Below, piece after piece: positions 44,796-54,157 of a DNA stretch of 64,000 bases. The stretch is from the NCBI RefSeq assembly GCF_000969885.1, contig NZ_CP009501.1:248001-312000 (forward strand), read 5' to 3'. The position numbers and the translations under genes were made by a program. The stretch's first letter is position 1. Every line of letters starts with the position of its first letter. Source of the stretch: Methanosarcina thermophila TM-1. GTDB lineage: Archaea > Halobacteriota > Methanosarcinia > Methanosarcinales > Methanosarcinaceae. Below the pieces are notes generated by a model, which saw only the letters and a program-made list of their open reading frames with translations, searched no databases and was not told the origin of the DNA.

Positions 44796-47273
44796 TTAAC
44801 CTTGGACTTTCTTTTTAAGCTTTTTTGCTTCTTCTGCCACTCCCTTTTTGGAGTGCACCTTTGCTATAAGTTCCACAGCATCAAGATTACGGACTGCGTT
44901 GTCCAGATACCCGAAAACATCGCCCTGGTATGCGGAAATTCCGTATTTTTCTTCAAGTCTCTTTACAATCTGTTCAGGTTCAAGCGCTTCTGTACGCAAC
45001 TTGATAATTTTTTCCGAGAACTTCTGTTCTGCACAGCCGCAGTAAGGCGAATCTTTGCAGGCACAGGTTAAAAAGTCCGAAGCAAAGCTCAACATTAACT
45101 CCCGGATTTTTACATCAAGCTGGGAAAGGGATTCCCCGTCAAAGATTATATCAAGGGTAGCCCCCTGAAAGACCCTTGAAGGCATATTAACATGCAGAGA
45201 GCTTCCTATCTGGTTTGCATACTTGAAGTACGCTGCATCGAAAAACTCAAGGTTTGTCACAATCTGAAGGGGTTTGTTCTCTTCAAGCACGGCATCCCGA
45301 ATCAGGAAGGCTTTCGATACCGAAAGGAAATGAGTCGCAACAATCTTTCCAAAACGCGTAAGCGTTATCCGGTTTCCTTTTCTTTCCAGAAAGCGATAAT
45401 TCTGGAGGCGCTGGATTAATCTTTCCAGGTCGTAGTTCCCAAACATCATGTTATGGATCTTCCTGAGATCCTGCACCGAAGAAGTGACTGCAACTGATGC
45501 AAGCACTTCCTCAAGCTGCTCGGCTTCTCCGTACTGTACCCCTGCTGAGAGCATTTCGCCCTGAAGCAGTTTGATTGCAACCTCTTCTTCGGTATCGGAC
45601 TGGGAGCCTGAGTAGGACTTTCCGGGCACGGGCATAAGCACGACAATTCCGCGGTCATGATAGTCGGGCCTGCCTGCCCTTCCGCTCATCTGCAGGAAGT
45701 CCTGGACTGAAATCCAGTCTACTCCCATTGCCAGAGATTCAAAGATTACCTGGGAAGCCGGAAAATCCACACCTGCCGCAAGGGCAGCTGTAGTCACGAC
45801 TACCGGAAGCTCTCCTTTTGCAAAGCGAGTCTCAATTTTCTTTCTCTCGTACTGGGAAAGCCCGGCGTGATAGGGAGCTGCCTGAATTGAAAGGGCGGCG
45901 GCGAGCTTGTGGCAGTTCCGGCGGGAGTTTGTAAAGACAATTGTCTGCCCCCTATGCTTTTTAGAAGAAAGCATCGAATACTCTTCTTTCGCTAGCTGAG
46001 AAATTAGCTTTGCCTTCTCGTTTTCCTGGCAGAATAAGAGATGCCGGTCAATAGGGACAGGTCTGTGCTCGTAACGGACAAGCCTGGCTCCGAGCTTCTT
46101 TGCATAGCCCTCAGGATTTGCTACGGTTGCTGAGAGATAGATAAACTGCGCTTCGGGTGCCACATACCTCAGCCTTCCTATAAGCCCGTCCAGCCTGTGC
46201 CCCCTTTCCTGATCTTCGAGGGTATGGACTTCGTCCACAATCACAGTTCCGATCTTACCCAGGTAATCGGCATTTCCAGACCTGAGCATATGGTCTATAC
46301 CCTCGTAAGTCCCCACGATTATATCCGCACTCGGGCTTGTATGCATTTTCACGCGCTGGGAAGTTTTTATGAGATTTGCCCCTATCTTTATTGAAGTGGT
46401 GAGCCCAAGTTTCGAATAGCGCTCTCTGAACTGGTCGTATTTCTGGTTTGCAAGTGCCACCAGGGGAACCAGATAAAGCATTTTTCCTTTTTTATCAAGA
46501 AGGTTCTGGATTCCTGCCATCTCCCCTATAAGGGTCTTTCCGGTTGCTGTCGCCGAGACTACAAACTGATTTTTCCCTTCTAGAAGCCCGGCTTCAATCG
46601 ACAAAGCCTGAACAGGCAGTAAGGTTTCGGATCTTTCGAGCAGCATGTCTTTGAATTTCTTTTGAAGGGGCAGGTTCTTTATCCTGACAGTAGCACTCGC
46701 AGGGTTTGTCCATATAGTATCGTAACGCGTAAACTCCGGGTCCAGCCTATCAGGGGTAAGCATCCTGATAGTCCTATCCAGGTCCCTGGTCTTCACGAGA
46801 ACCTGCTCAAGGAAATCTATGGATTTCTCCCCATACTGCACACCAGCCGAACGGACTGCACGCAAAAGTTCTTCTTTTGCACAGTCCAGGCAGATGAGTT
46901 CATCGTGGTATTTTATGGATTTACTATTTACAAAGTTGAAACGTTTGTTTATCAGGCAGTGTTTGCAGATTTTAACTCTATCTGCACTGAGTTGAAAACC
47001 TTTGAGCATCTCCATAAACGCAGTCTCATTTGCGGGGTCTCCTCCTTCTGCAAGCATTATCCGGTTTGCACTGCGTAAGAGCTCTATAAACTGCTGGTGA
47101 GGAATGAATTCTTCTTTTTTACCGGTAAGAAGCCTTATTTTGTGGGGACGTGGTCCTTTGTGACTATCCTTTATATAGAGTTCCGCCGTATAAATCGGCT
47201 GTTTCAGCCGATCCTTTATAGCCATAACTCTTATCTTCGATTTTTCAGCGTAGCCTAAGACCCAGAGTATCAT
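44796..47273 (-). CDS. Ski2-like DEAD/DEAH-box helicase with N-terminal zinc-binding domain
   Basis: An 825-aa superfamily 2 helicase. Residues near 100-150 form an archaeal domain with CKHC and CLDC pairs, likely binding zinc. Helicase motifs are SATATGKTLIGE (I), DEVHTLEDQERG (II), YLSATVANPEG (III), and VTTAALAAGVDFP with QMSGRAGRPDY (V-VI). A C-terminal region has CACKDSPYCGC, a third Cys cluster. The ATG at 47273 has AGGA five bases upstream and is preferred to TTG 47312. It probably acts on RNA or DNA repair. The substrate is not known. Confidence 0.88.
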   Translation of the reverse strand: MILWVLGYAEKSKIRVMAIKDRLKQPIYTAELYIKDSHKGPRPHKIRLLTGKKEEFIPHQQFIELLRSANRIMLAEGGDPANETAFMEMLKGFQLSADRVKICKHCLINKRFNFVNSKSIKYHDELICLDCAKEELLRAVRSAGVQYGEKSIDFLEQVLVKTRDLDRTIRMLTPDRLDPEFTRYDTIWTNPASATVRIKNLPLQKKFKDMLLERSETLLPVQALSIEAGLLEGKNQFVVSATATGKTLIGEMAGIQNLLDKKGKMLYLVPLVALANQKYDQFRERYSKLGLTTSIKIGANLIKTSQRVKMHTSPSADIIVGTYEGIDHMLRSGNADYLGKIGTVIVDEVHTLEDQERGHRLDGLIGRLRYVAPEAQFIYLSATVANPEGYAKKLGARLVRYEHRPVPIDRHLLFCQENEKAKLISQLAKEEYSMLSSKKHRGQTIVFTNSRRNCHKLAAALSIQAAPYHAGLSQYERKKIETRFAKGELPVVVTTAALAAGVDFPASQVIFESLAMGVDWISVQDFLQMSGRAGRPDYHDRGIVVLMPVPGKSYSGSQSDTEEEVAIKLLQGEMLSAGVQYGEAEQLEEVLASVAVTSSVQDLRKIHNMMFGNYDLERLIQRLQNYRFLERKGNRITLTRFGKIVATHFLSVSKAFLIRDAVLEENKPLQIVTNLEFFDAAYFKYANQIGSSLHVNMPSRVFQGATLDIIFDGESLSQLDVKIRELMLSFASDFLTCACKDSPYCGCAEQKFSEKIIKLRTEALEPEQIVKRLEEKYGISAYQGDVFGYLDNAVRNLDAVELIAKVHSKKGVAEEAKKLKKKVQG

Positions 47274-47835
47274 TTTTATCCTGATCGATTGAAATTTATT
47301 AAATTCTCTCAAAATTTACTATTTACACTTTTAACTTCATTCGGTGCTCAATTTTACTTACTTTTCCTTAGCACACCTTTTTTGTCATTCTTTTATCCTA
47401 TTTGCACCTCATCTTATAGGGAACTATTATATAAATATTTTATCACTTAATAATTATATAAATAAGATAATCTGCTCTTTCCTGAAGATCACAGTATTGA
47501 ATAAGCTGCTTGAAGCATTCGAATATGCAATTTTGTGAAATGACACCATGACTCATTTAAGTAATATTTGAAGAAGTTACTTAAGTGAATTGTCTGGAAA
47601 ATTTCTAAAGACATGCTTAAAGAAAATGTTAGTAAGAGTGCTTATTGTAAAGAAAATTCTGGAAAAATATCTTATCAAGAACCTATTTGTAGAGATTGTA
47701 TTTATTTGGAGTCTGCTTCCCTGCTGCCTTTTTAAAATAAAACTTATAATATACTTCTTCTGTAATTTCTTTAAATAAGACCTTACAAGCATGCTCTTCT
47801 CTCTTCTTTTGCAACTTTTTAACAAAAAGTTATGG
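47274..47835. other. Intergenic region, no gene recognised
   Basis: AT-rich and carrying only shadow frames. A direct repeat of TTACAAGCATGCTC occurs at about 47784 and 47837, the latter at the end of the phosphorylase gene. Confidence 0.4.
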
Positions 47836-48612
47836 TTACAAGCATGCTCCTTCTGTTGCAAATCTGCACATACAGCTTCGGGTTTCTTTGAGATTTTCTA
47901 TGGTGTCAGAAATTATTTCAAAGATCGAATCCTGGGCTTTTCCCACAACTTCAGTGACTTCATCCGCGGTTAGTTTCTGTGTGGTCAACCCACATGCCTG
48001 GTTTGTGACAATGGCGAGAGAAGCATAACAGAGGCTGAGTTCTTTTGCAAGGACTACCTCAGGCACACCCGTCATGCCCACAACATCAGCAAACTGGCTC
48101 ATCATTCGGATTTCGGCTCGGGTCTCAAAACGCGGACCTTCCGTGCAGGCATAAATTCCTTCAGTATAGGAAAGCCCTTTTTTTTCCAGGGCACACCTGA
48201 GAGCAGTCCTGATTTCCGGGCAGTAGGGCTCAGAGAGATCGACATGTACAGTCCTATCATCATAGAAGGTAGAGGGTCTGTTCCGGGTAAAATCTATGAA
48301 ATCATCAAGCACTACAAAACTGCCCACAGGATGTCCTCGCATTGACCCTACGGAATTTGTAGAGATTATACGCTTTGCCCCTATGGCATGTACTGCCCAG
48401 ATATTTGCCCTGTAGTTAATTCTATGTGGAGGAATATGGTTTTCTCCTGCATGCCTCGGAATTATTGCAACTCTTTTTCTTCTTATGGTAGTAAAATAAG
48501 CGGTAACTTCTCCATATGGAGTGTGTACTGGCTGGCTTTCAAATTCCCTGTATGAATTGAAACCAACACCACCGAACACTGCAATCTCTACATTTTCAGC
48601 TGCTTTTTCCAT
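47836..48612 (-). CDS. 5'-methylthioadenosine/methylthioinosine phosphorylase
   Basis: A 258-aa purine nucleoside phosphorylase superfamily member. Motifs are FGGVGFNSY, the phosphate-binding RHAGENHIPPHRINYRANIWA, ISTNSVGSMRGHPVGSFVVLDDFIDFT and GPRFETRAEIRM with VVGMTGVPEVVLAKEL. It splits methylthioadenosine or methylthioinosine in methionine salvage. Closely related methanogen enzymes can prefer the deaminated inosine form. The choice cannot be settled from this sequence alone. It is translated alone, with no obvious operon partner. Confidence 0.9.
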   Translation of the reverse strand: MEKAAENVEIAVFGGVGFNSYREFESQPVHTPYGEVTAYFTTIRRKRVAIIPRHAGENHIPPHRINYRANIWAVHAIGAKRIISTNSVGSMRGHPVGSFVVLDDFIDFTRNRPSTFYDDRTVHVDLSEPYCPEIRTALRCALEKKGLSYTEGIYACTEGPRFETRAEIRMMSQFADVVGMTGVPEVVLAKELSLCYASLAIVTNQACGLTTQKLTADEVTEVVGKAQDSIFEIISDTIENLKETRSCMCRFATEGACL

Positions 48613-48700
48613 TTTTATCTACCTGATGTTTTTTACCGTTGCTCCATTTTTCTATTCGCCTGACCTATCGGATTCTGGTTACCTGGAAAAATAACCGCAG

Positions 48701-49837
48701 TCAGGCGAGCTTTTTCTTTCTTCTACCCCTTTCTGGGTTTCCATTTTCGGAAGCCTGGTTGGATACGCTGTACTTTATACCTACAAGAGCAATAAGAATT
48801 GCAACTATGACTGAATATACAAAATACTGGAGGGCAAGAGTTGCATTATTAGTAATGCCTTCCGAGAGGGAGGCTGCCGCTAAAATATACGTGCTTGCAC
48901 CCCAGAAGAGCAGTCCGGTTGCGATTATAAAGAGAGAGATGGAGATATTTTTATAAATTGGCTTTTCCTCCATCCTTAGATCGAAAATTTTTCCAAGATT
49001 AGCAAGCAGCAGGGCTCCTGCATACCACCAGACTGAGGCATTTATGAATACCGAGACAAGCGTAAGGGTTCCGTGGTACCACACCCCTTCTGCCGAATAA
49101 AGTTCCCATACCTCCATGGCTCCGTATGCAGTTGCTACAAGAATTGTAAGCAGGGCAGCCGTATAGCTTATGAAAACCATCTTCTGTTCCAGAAAAGCGT
49201 CCCAGAGCCTTTCTTTCTCAAGGGCGACAAGATCATCCAGCCCAAAGCCCCTGTACAGCATGTAAAGCCCTACAGCTGCAAAAATTCCCACAACTGCACC
49301 TTCTGGATACTGGGCAAGCAGAAATATTGCATAAATAAGAAAAGCAAGCCCTAAAGGTACAAAGAAGGTCTGGGAAATCTTTGGGTCGCTGAATGCATGT
49401 TTCAAAATATAATAGGTACTTTCCAGATTTTCACTTTGCATTACAACGATTCTTTTTACGGAGTCAATTTTTATACGGGATTGGACAATAGGCACAAGCG
49501 TCTCGTCCTCTGCACCGTCTGATACAAAAATCGCTCTCTGCACATCATGCGTATTGAGAAAGGTTTCGAGCTGTTCTGCAATTTTCTGGTCTGAGATTAC
49601 TCCAACGTTTTTGTCTCCTGCAAAAGAGACTATCTCTGCATCGATTCCTTTTGCCCGCAATTCATCAAGAATCCTGATCCCGCCGAAAATTGTATTGGTA
49701 TCAGAATCCTCCGGATCTGCGATCCCAAGTGCGGCGGCAGCTTGAATATTTGCTTCCCGTCCTACTATCGGGGTTTCGAGCTTTGCTTTTTCGCCCAGAT
49801 CGTTATCTCTGTCTATGCATATAACTAAGGTCTGCAT
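48701..49837 (-). CDS. DUF373 family membrane protein
   Basis: A 378-aa archaeal protein. The cytoplasmic part (1-150) begins TLVICIDRDNDLGEKAKLETP and contains AAALGIADPEDSDTN, the hallmark of DUF373. Residues 160-370 hold about six to seven membrane segments. The tail ends in an Arg/Lys cluster (ERGRRKKK). The function is unknown. The N-terminal acidic loop suggests nucleotide or metal binding, which is inference only. Confidence 0.87.
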   Translation of the reverse strand: MQTLVICIDRDNDLGEKAKLETPIVGREANIQAAAALGIADPEDSDTNTIFGGIRILDELRAKGIDAEIVSFAGDKNVGVISDQKIAEQLETFLNTHDVQRAIFVSDGAEDETLVPIVQSRIKIDSVKRIVVMQSENLESTYYILKHAFSDPKISQTFFVPLGLAFLIYAIFLLAQYPEGAVVGIFAAVGLYMLYRGFGLDDLVALEKERLWDAFLEQKMVFISYTAALLTILVATAYGAMEVWELYSAEGVWYHGTLTLVSVFINASVWWYAGALLLANLGKIFDLRMEEKPIYKNISISLFIIATGLLFWGASTYILAAASLSEGITNNATLALQYFVYSVIVAILIALVGIKYSVSNQASENGNPERGRRKKKLA

Positions 49838-50226
49838 ACTTCCTCTATAGCCTTTAATGGCTTACTCTATCACAGAGAGCTGATTTTTCCTGAGTACGGC
49901 GTCTCAATCCGGTTCTCATATCTTTCCATAAACTCTTTGAATCAGTTAACTAGCCTTACTTTTACAAGCATACTATTTTAATTTATACTTTATAAGCTTG
50001 TAGCGTAACATTAATTTACTTTTAAAATTAGTTTTTGGTTGTGGAGGGTTCACAGAATTTTACTGATAATATTTAAACAATTCCAAAACTTTAAATAAAA
50101 CTTTATGGGGTAATTTTATGATACCGAAAGTTCATAATAAATATCTGAAAAACAGACTTTCTTTTGAGAGAAATCCATTATATTTATTAAATCCATTATA
50201 TTTATTAAATATATGAAGGGGTCTAT
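49838..50226. other. Intergenic region with an 18-bp tandem duplication
   Basis: Contains the promoter of the following small gene. AAATCCATTATATTTATT occurs twice head to tail, at 50171-50188 and 50189-50206, just before the ribosome site of that gene. The copies duplicate a TATA-like core and may act in its transcription start. Confidence 0.5.
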
Positions 50227-50568
50227 ATGGTACAAATGGAAAGTGAAAGCAAGGGAATAGAAACCGGAAAAAAGAGTTCCGGGATTCAGGAACGGTTAGG
50301 AAAGCTTGGAAACGACATTGATCTTCTTGCAAAGAAGACAGGGGACGAAGCCTCGAAACTTGCAAAGAGTATAAATGCAGAAATAAAATCTCTTTCCGAG
50401 GAGATGAAGTCCATTGATGTAAAGGATGAGGTAAAAAGCATCACTGGCAGAGTTGATAAACTCATTGATACAACCGGTGAGAGTGCAAAAAAGCTTGCCT
50501 CGGACATCAAGACCGATGTAAAGAAACTGGTGGACAGGTTCGAAAGCTCTATCTCAAAGAAAAAATAA
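50227..50568 (+). CDS. Small helical coiled-coil protein, 113 aa
   Basis: Predicted almost entirely alpha-helical and rich in Lys, Ser and Asp/Glu, with 11-residue periodic patterns such as EASKLAKSINAEIKSLSEEM and ESAKKLASDIKTDVKKLVDR. This resembles amphipathic LEA or apolipoprotein-like proteins. It has no cysteines, membrane segment or catalytic motif. AAGGGG lies five bases before the ATG. The family and role are unknown. A stress or surface-coating function would be a guess. Confidence 0.75.
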   Translation: MVQMESESKGIETGKKSSGIQERLGKLGNDIDLLAKKTGDEASKLAKSINAEIKSLSEEMKSIDVKDEVKSITGRVDKLIDTTGESAKKLASDIKTDVKKLVDRFESSISKKK

Positions 50569-50599
50569 GCACGACGAAGTGACGGATGAGAAGGTAGAA

Positions 50600-50640
50600 A
50601 TCTTCCACGGGGAAGATAGAAATCTTCTTTTTAACCTTTT
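50600..50640 (+). terminator. Terminator with alternative hairpins
   Basis: ATCTTCC-ACGG-GGAAGAT (50600-50617) can instead re-pair as GAAGAT-AGAA-ATCTTC (50612-50627). Both are followed by TTTTTAACCTTTT. Fits a terminator for the preceding gene. Confidence 0.6.
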
Positions 50641-50737
50641 ATATAATAATTTTTTACTGTGAGTATTTTCTTTATTACGGTCTCTAAATGTTTGATGGGA
50701 AGTCATTTGCCGCTAGAGGTATTAGGGGAGGTTTATT

Positions 50738-51358
50738 ATGTCTGTTTCTTTAAATCCGTACAATTTTACCCAGATCAATCCTGCAAGCTCTCAGCGATCT
50801 CTCTCAAGCCATTCGTCTGATCTCTCTTTTTCTCCCGAACCCATAGAAGAAATAAAACTCTTTCTTGACATGGATGGAGTCCTTACGGACTTCACAGGTG
50901 CCTGCGAAAAACTGAGTGAGGATATGATGTTCTGGTACAGCAATGATAGAGAATTATTCTGGAAAAAAATTGCATCGGCAGGGATTGAATTCTGGTCAGA
51001 GATGCCCTGGATGCCAGGAGGAAGAGAGCTGCATGGGTTTCTTAGAAGTTCGGGCTACTTTCCTACAATCCTTTCTGCGCTCCCAGGACCTGAGAGAAAA
51101 AAAGCCTTAACCAATGCGAGAGAAGGAAAAATCAAATGGATCAGGAGAGAACTTGGACCCTCTTATGCAGAAAATGCGATCCTCTGCTACCGCCCGGAAA
51201 AAGCCCTGCAGTCAGGGACTGCAAGGGTTCTTATTGATGATAATTCCGAAAACATCCGCGAGTGGGAAGAAGCAGGAGGTATTGGAATTCTGCATAAGAA
51301 TACCAGCCGAACAATCAGGTGTTTCAGTAAGATTCTTGAGGTTGAGCAAAGGTTCTGA
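50738..51358 (+). CDS. HAD-superfamily 5'-nucleotidase-like phosphatase
   Basis: A 206-aa protein. After a Ser/Pro-rich N-terminal stretch of about 36 residues comes FLDMDGVLTDFTGACEKL, the DxDGV nucleophile motif of HAD enzymes. SALPGPERKKALTNAREGKIKW and RVLIDDNSENIREWEEAGG supply the lysine and the acidic metal-binding residues. The layout resembles the NT5C-type nucleotidases. The substrate is unknown. GGGGAGG lies eight bases before the ATG. Confidence 0.8.
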   Translation: MSVSLNPYNFTQINPASSQRSLSSHSSDLSFSPEPIEEIKLFLDMDGVLTDFTGACEKLSEDMMFWYSNDRELFWKKIASAGIEFWSEMPWMPGGRELHGFLRSSGYFPTILSALPGPERKKALTNAREGKIKWIRRELGPSYAENAILCYRPEKALQSGTARVLIDDNSENIREWEEAGGIGILHKNTSRTIRCFSKILEVEQRF

Positions 51359-51419
51359 TACTAATTTTAAAATAATAAACTTGCTAATCTTAGCTTCTTG
51401 GAGGAGGCGTTCGGTCAAT

Positions 51420-52247
51420 TTACACTTCCTGCTTACAGGCTACAATAAGGGCTACAATGTTTTCCCTGTGATTTTTGATATCTTCTCCTTCCGCATTCTT
51501 CAACCATTTTTCTCCGCCGTGGATTGCGTGGTCTCCGCAGATAAAGAAAATCGTCCCTTTTTCTGCATTCCGGAAAATCTCGCCCAGGTTTTCATCTACG
51601 GCTTTTGCAGCCTTTTTCAGTTCTTCCCAGCTTTCTGCCCTGTGGGAAAAACGATCAAGAGCCCTTAGGTGAACCGCCAGGATATCAGGCTTTTCTTTGA
51701 GAGCACGCACAGCATAATTCGTTATCTGAAGGTCATAATCCAGGATATCTTCGGAATCTGGAACTCCATAAAAGTCTCTTATTCTTCCCCTGAAACTTTC
51801 TGCACCTTCATACTCGATGACCGCTGACGCTTTCATGCCTGCCCTGTAAGCCCATTCCATGATACTCTTCAGTTTCGGATTTTCCGAGTCTTTTGCTCTT
51901 TCGGTATAGATATCTTGAGTCGAGTAGACATTATGCATTTCTGGTGGATATCCTGTAAAGATTGATGCAATAGCAGGGGATGTTGTTGATGCAACGGATT
52001 TGCACCTGAACAGGATTCCTTTTTCGGCAAGCTCACTCAGTTTTATCATTAATTTAGAAAGGTGCTTGTAAAGGGAATACCCAAGACTATCAACCACAAT
52101 AATTACTGCCGCTCGCTTGCAGCCTCTTTCCTGCGCGTAGGTTTCTACTGCTCGAATTGGTCTGCCTGCAGGCGGAACCATAGGAATTTTGAGCAGTGTC
52201 GCGATCGTAGGGGCAATATCAATTATGCTGCATTCTAAAATTTCCAT
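51420..52247 (-). CDS. Alkaline-phosphatase-superfamily phosphodiesterase-like protein
   Basis: A 275-aa protein with features of the alkaline phosphatase/nucleotide pyrophosphatase fold: IIVVDSLGYSLYK (first metal site), STTSPAIASIFTGYPPEMH (nucleophile Thr/Ser region), ALDRFSHRAE and CGDHAIHGGEKWL (metal-binding Asp and His). It has no signal peptide, so it should be cytoplasmic. It is convergent with the HAD-like gene. The substrate is not known, though nucleotides or phosphonates are usual in the family. Confidence 0.8.
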   Translation of the reverse strand: MEILECSIIDIAPTIATLLKIPMVPPAGRPIRAVETYAQERGCKRAAVIIVVDSLGYSLYKHLSKLMIKLSELAEKGILFRCKSVASTTSPAIASIFTGYPPEMHNVYSTQDIYTERAKDSENPKLKSIMEWAYRAGMKASAVIEYEGAESFRGRIRDFYGVPDSEDILDYDLQITNYAVRALKEKPDILAVHLRALDRFSHRAESWEELKKAAKAVDENLGEIFRNAEKGTIFFICGDHAIHGGEKWLKNAEGEDIKNHRENIVALIVACKQEV

Positions 52248-52586
52248 GTGCTCTCCAATACATTATCTAGTAAGCCGGTTTATATCTATTTTCCTGTACT
52301 GCCGGTTTTAAATTCAGATCTACATAACATAGACCTTTTTAAAGCCCTGAGGCTATTGCTGCAGGTCTATTTTGGTTCCGCCGCCTCTAGGATGGACAAA
52401 TGAAAGTACAGCTGAATTTTCATGAAAGCCAGCAGTACCTGTGATAGTTTATATATTATCACGTAGACTACATATGTAGTGTAAATACTACATATTGTGT
52501 GGCAACAGGCGTTTGCAGCTATTGTAGTAATTCATAGTTGATTACATGCGTGGACGAAAACAAAAACAGGCGTAAAGGTGCATAAA
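52248..52586. promoter_or_regulatory. Promoter region with overlapping palindromes
   Basis: A TATA-like TTTATATATT at 52448-52457 lies inside the inverted repeat GTGATA...TATCAC (52441-52462). About 20 bases downstream, near the expected start of transcription, is the perfect palindrome ACTACATATGTAGT (52467-52480). A half-copy, ACTACATAT, follows at 52487. This is the arrangement of a repressor site that overlaps the core promoter. The nearby winged-helix regulator (53604-53897) is one candidate for binding it. Confidence 0.55.
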
Positions 52587-53048
52587 ATGAAAAAGGCAAT
52601 AATAGCAATTCTGCTGGGAATACTGCTTGTAGGAGCCTCCGGAGCAGCAGTCGTCAGTGCAGTTACTTCGGATAATGCAGGGACAAATTACGGATCTGTA
52701 CCACACAGGTGGGCTGCAAGATGCATGGGCTTGGGTCCGTGTGCAGGAAATTTCTCCAGCTGCCCATATCTCAACTCAGATAAGCCGGTTGAAGTTGAGG
52801 TCGAGACTTCAGATGAAGCCCGCGAGATTGCAAGGAAAGAAATCGATAGCAAGATCTCTAAAGATGACATTTCTCAGATGCGCCGCTGGTGGATTGTTAC
52901 CTATCAGGACGAGGATGGGGTTTACAATCAGGCAAGAATTGATGCTATCAGCGGTGAAGTATTTACTGACTACCCGATTTGCGCAGGAGCACAGGCAGGC
53001 GAAAGGCACTGCAGGGGACAGGGTTACTGCAGAGGAGATAGTTATTGA
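52587..53048 (+). CDS. Secreted PepSY-like protein, Cys-rich ends
   Basis: A 153-aa exported protein. The signal peptide is KKAIIAILLGILLVGASGAAVVSA with likely cleavage after VVSA. A C-terminal module DEAREIARKEIDSKISKDDI... WWIVTYQDEDGVYNQARIDAISGEVF resembles PepSY domains. Cysteines lie before it (CMGLGPCAGNFSSC) and after it (CAG, HCRGQGYCRG). I start at ATG 52587 with AAGGTG seven bases upstream; a GTG at 52578 is also in frame. Genes for a membrane protein and a regulator follow. Confidence 0.8.
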   Translation: MKKAIIAILLGILLVGASGAAVVSAVTSDNAGTNYGSVPHRWAARCMGLGPCAGNFSSCPYLNSDKPVEVEVETSDEAREIARKEIDSKISKDDISQMRRWWIVTYQDEDGVYNQARIDAISGEVFTDYPICAGAQAGERHCRGQGYCRGDSY

Positions 53049-53293
53049 GAATATTATCGAGTGCTCAAGCTAACTCTTAATAATTATCTTCTTTATTCCA
53101 TCAGATTAGGTTTTAAAGTTACAGCTTAAGCATTCATTTTATCAACCTTTTATCAGTTATTTCTATTGAGTTTTTATCGCTACCTTTCTACCAGATATTC
53201 CTTATATTTTGCTTAGCAATATCTAAAGAAAAACTCGATGAGATAAGAAAAGTAAATAATATCAAGAAAACCTGTTTTTTCGAGGTGGGAAGC

Positions 53294-53509
53294 TTGAATG
53301 GTATGGGATACGGCATGATGGGCTCGTTCTGGGGTTTTCTCCTGAACCTTCTACTTATCTTGCTTATAGCAGGTGCAGTGGTAGTGCTGCTAAACAGGTC
53401 CGGGTATGCAGCTCCAAGGGATAATGAGCGAATAATTAAAATGGAAAGAGATATCGAAGAAATCAAAAAAACAGTGGAAGAAATAAAATCCAAACTGGAA
53501 GAAATCTAA
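53294..53509 (+). CDS. Small membrane protein with coiled-coil tail
   Basis: About 71 aa. A Gly/Met-rich N-terminus (GMGYGMMGSFWG) leads into one membrane helix (FLLNLLLILLIAGAVVVLL), then a cytoplasmic coiled coil, MERDIEEIKKTVEEIKSKLEEI. It resembles the short SHOCT-like proteins found in metal-resistance loci. Start is uncertain: TTG 53294 has GAGGTG six bases upstream, GTG 53285 and ATG 53303 are also in frame. Likely co-expressed with the flanking secreted protein and regulator. Confidence 0.72.
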   Translation: MNGMGYGMMGSFWGFLLNLLLILLIAGAVVVLLNRSGYAAPRDNERIIKMERDIEEIKKTVEEIKSKLEEI

Positions 53510-53603
53510 AGTTTAGTCGGAGTGCTAGAATTTTATACAACTGCGGCAGGTTCAGGGAATCTTCCAGGTCAGGTGACACCAGAAATACGTGAGGATATTC
53601 AGG

Positions 53604-53897
53604 ATGGAAAAATCACTTGAAAAGATAGTGGAGATCGGCGAAGCCCTCTCTCATCCCATAAGGTTGAAACTGCTCTACCTGCTGGCTGAGAGGGAGAGGT
53701 ATGTCTACGAACTCGCCAAAGACCTGAACCTCTCAAGGCAGGTAGTAAACCTGCATTTGAAACGCCTGGAAAAAGCCGGATTTGTTGAAAGCGACCTCAG
53801 ACTTGATGATGACGATATGCGGGCAAAGAAGTTTTTTAGATTAAAAGAGTTTGAAGTTTCCCTGTCTATTGAGGATATAAAGCGAATTTTCGAATAA
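53604..53897 (+). CDS. ArsR-type winged-helix transcriptional regulator
   Basis: A 97-aa regulator with IVEIGEALSHPIRLKLLYLLAE and the recognition region YVYELAKDLNLSRQVVNLHLKRLEKAGFVES, followed by the beta wing and a short C-terminal helix. No cysteine is present, so the usual ArsR metal sites are missing. The ATG at 53604 has GAGGA eight bases upstream; a GTG at 53589 is in frame. It probably controls its neighbours. Confidence 0.88.
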   Translation: MEKSLEKIVEIGEALSHPIRLKLLYLLAERERYVYELAKDLNLSRQVVNLHLKRLEKAGFVESDLRLDDDDMRAKKFFRLKEFEVSLSIEDIKRIFE

Positions 53898-54050
53898 GGA
53901 TGGTGTTTTACAGGGTTCAATATATTCTCCCAATTATTCGATTTTTCTTTTCCACTCCCTGAGCAAATATACAAATCTCCCTCCGTAATCTCAGGGTCGT
54001 GATTATTCTCAACAGGAATATATCCCGGCTCACCGTAATACTGTTTGGGG

Positions 54051-54157
54051 ATTGGTATGGTTAGTACAATTAACAAAAGCCCTGAGAAGCTGCAGGCATA
54101 GCTCCACAGCCAACGATAAGAATTGGTATGGTTAGTACAATTAACAAAAGCCCTGAG
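54051..54157. repeat. 36-bp direct duplication spanning the start of the next gene
   Basis: Exact 36-base copies lie at 54051-54086 and 54122-54157, separated by 35 bases. The second contains the ATG and first nine to ten codons of the nicotianamine synthase-like gene. The first holds an identical ATG followed by a stop codon after 14 sense codons, at 54100-54102. Confidence 0.92.
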
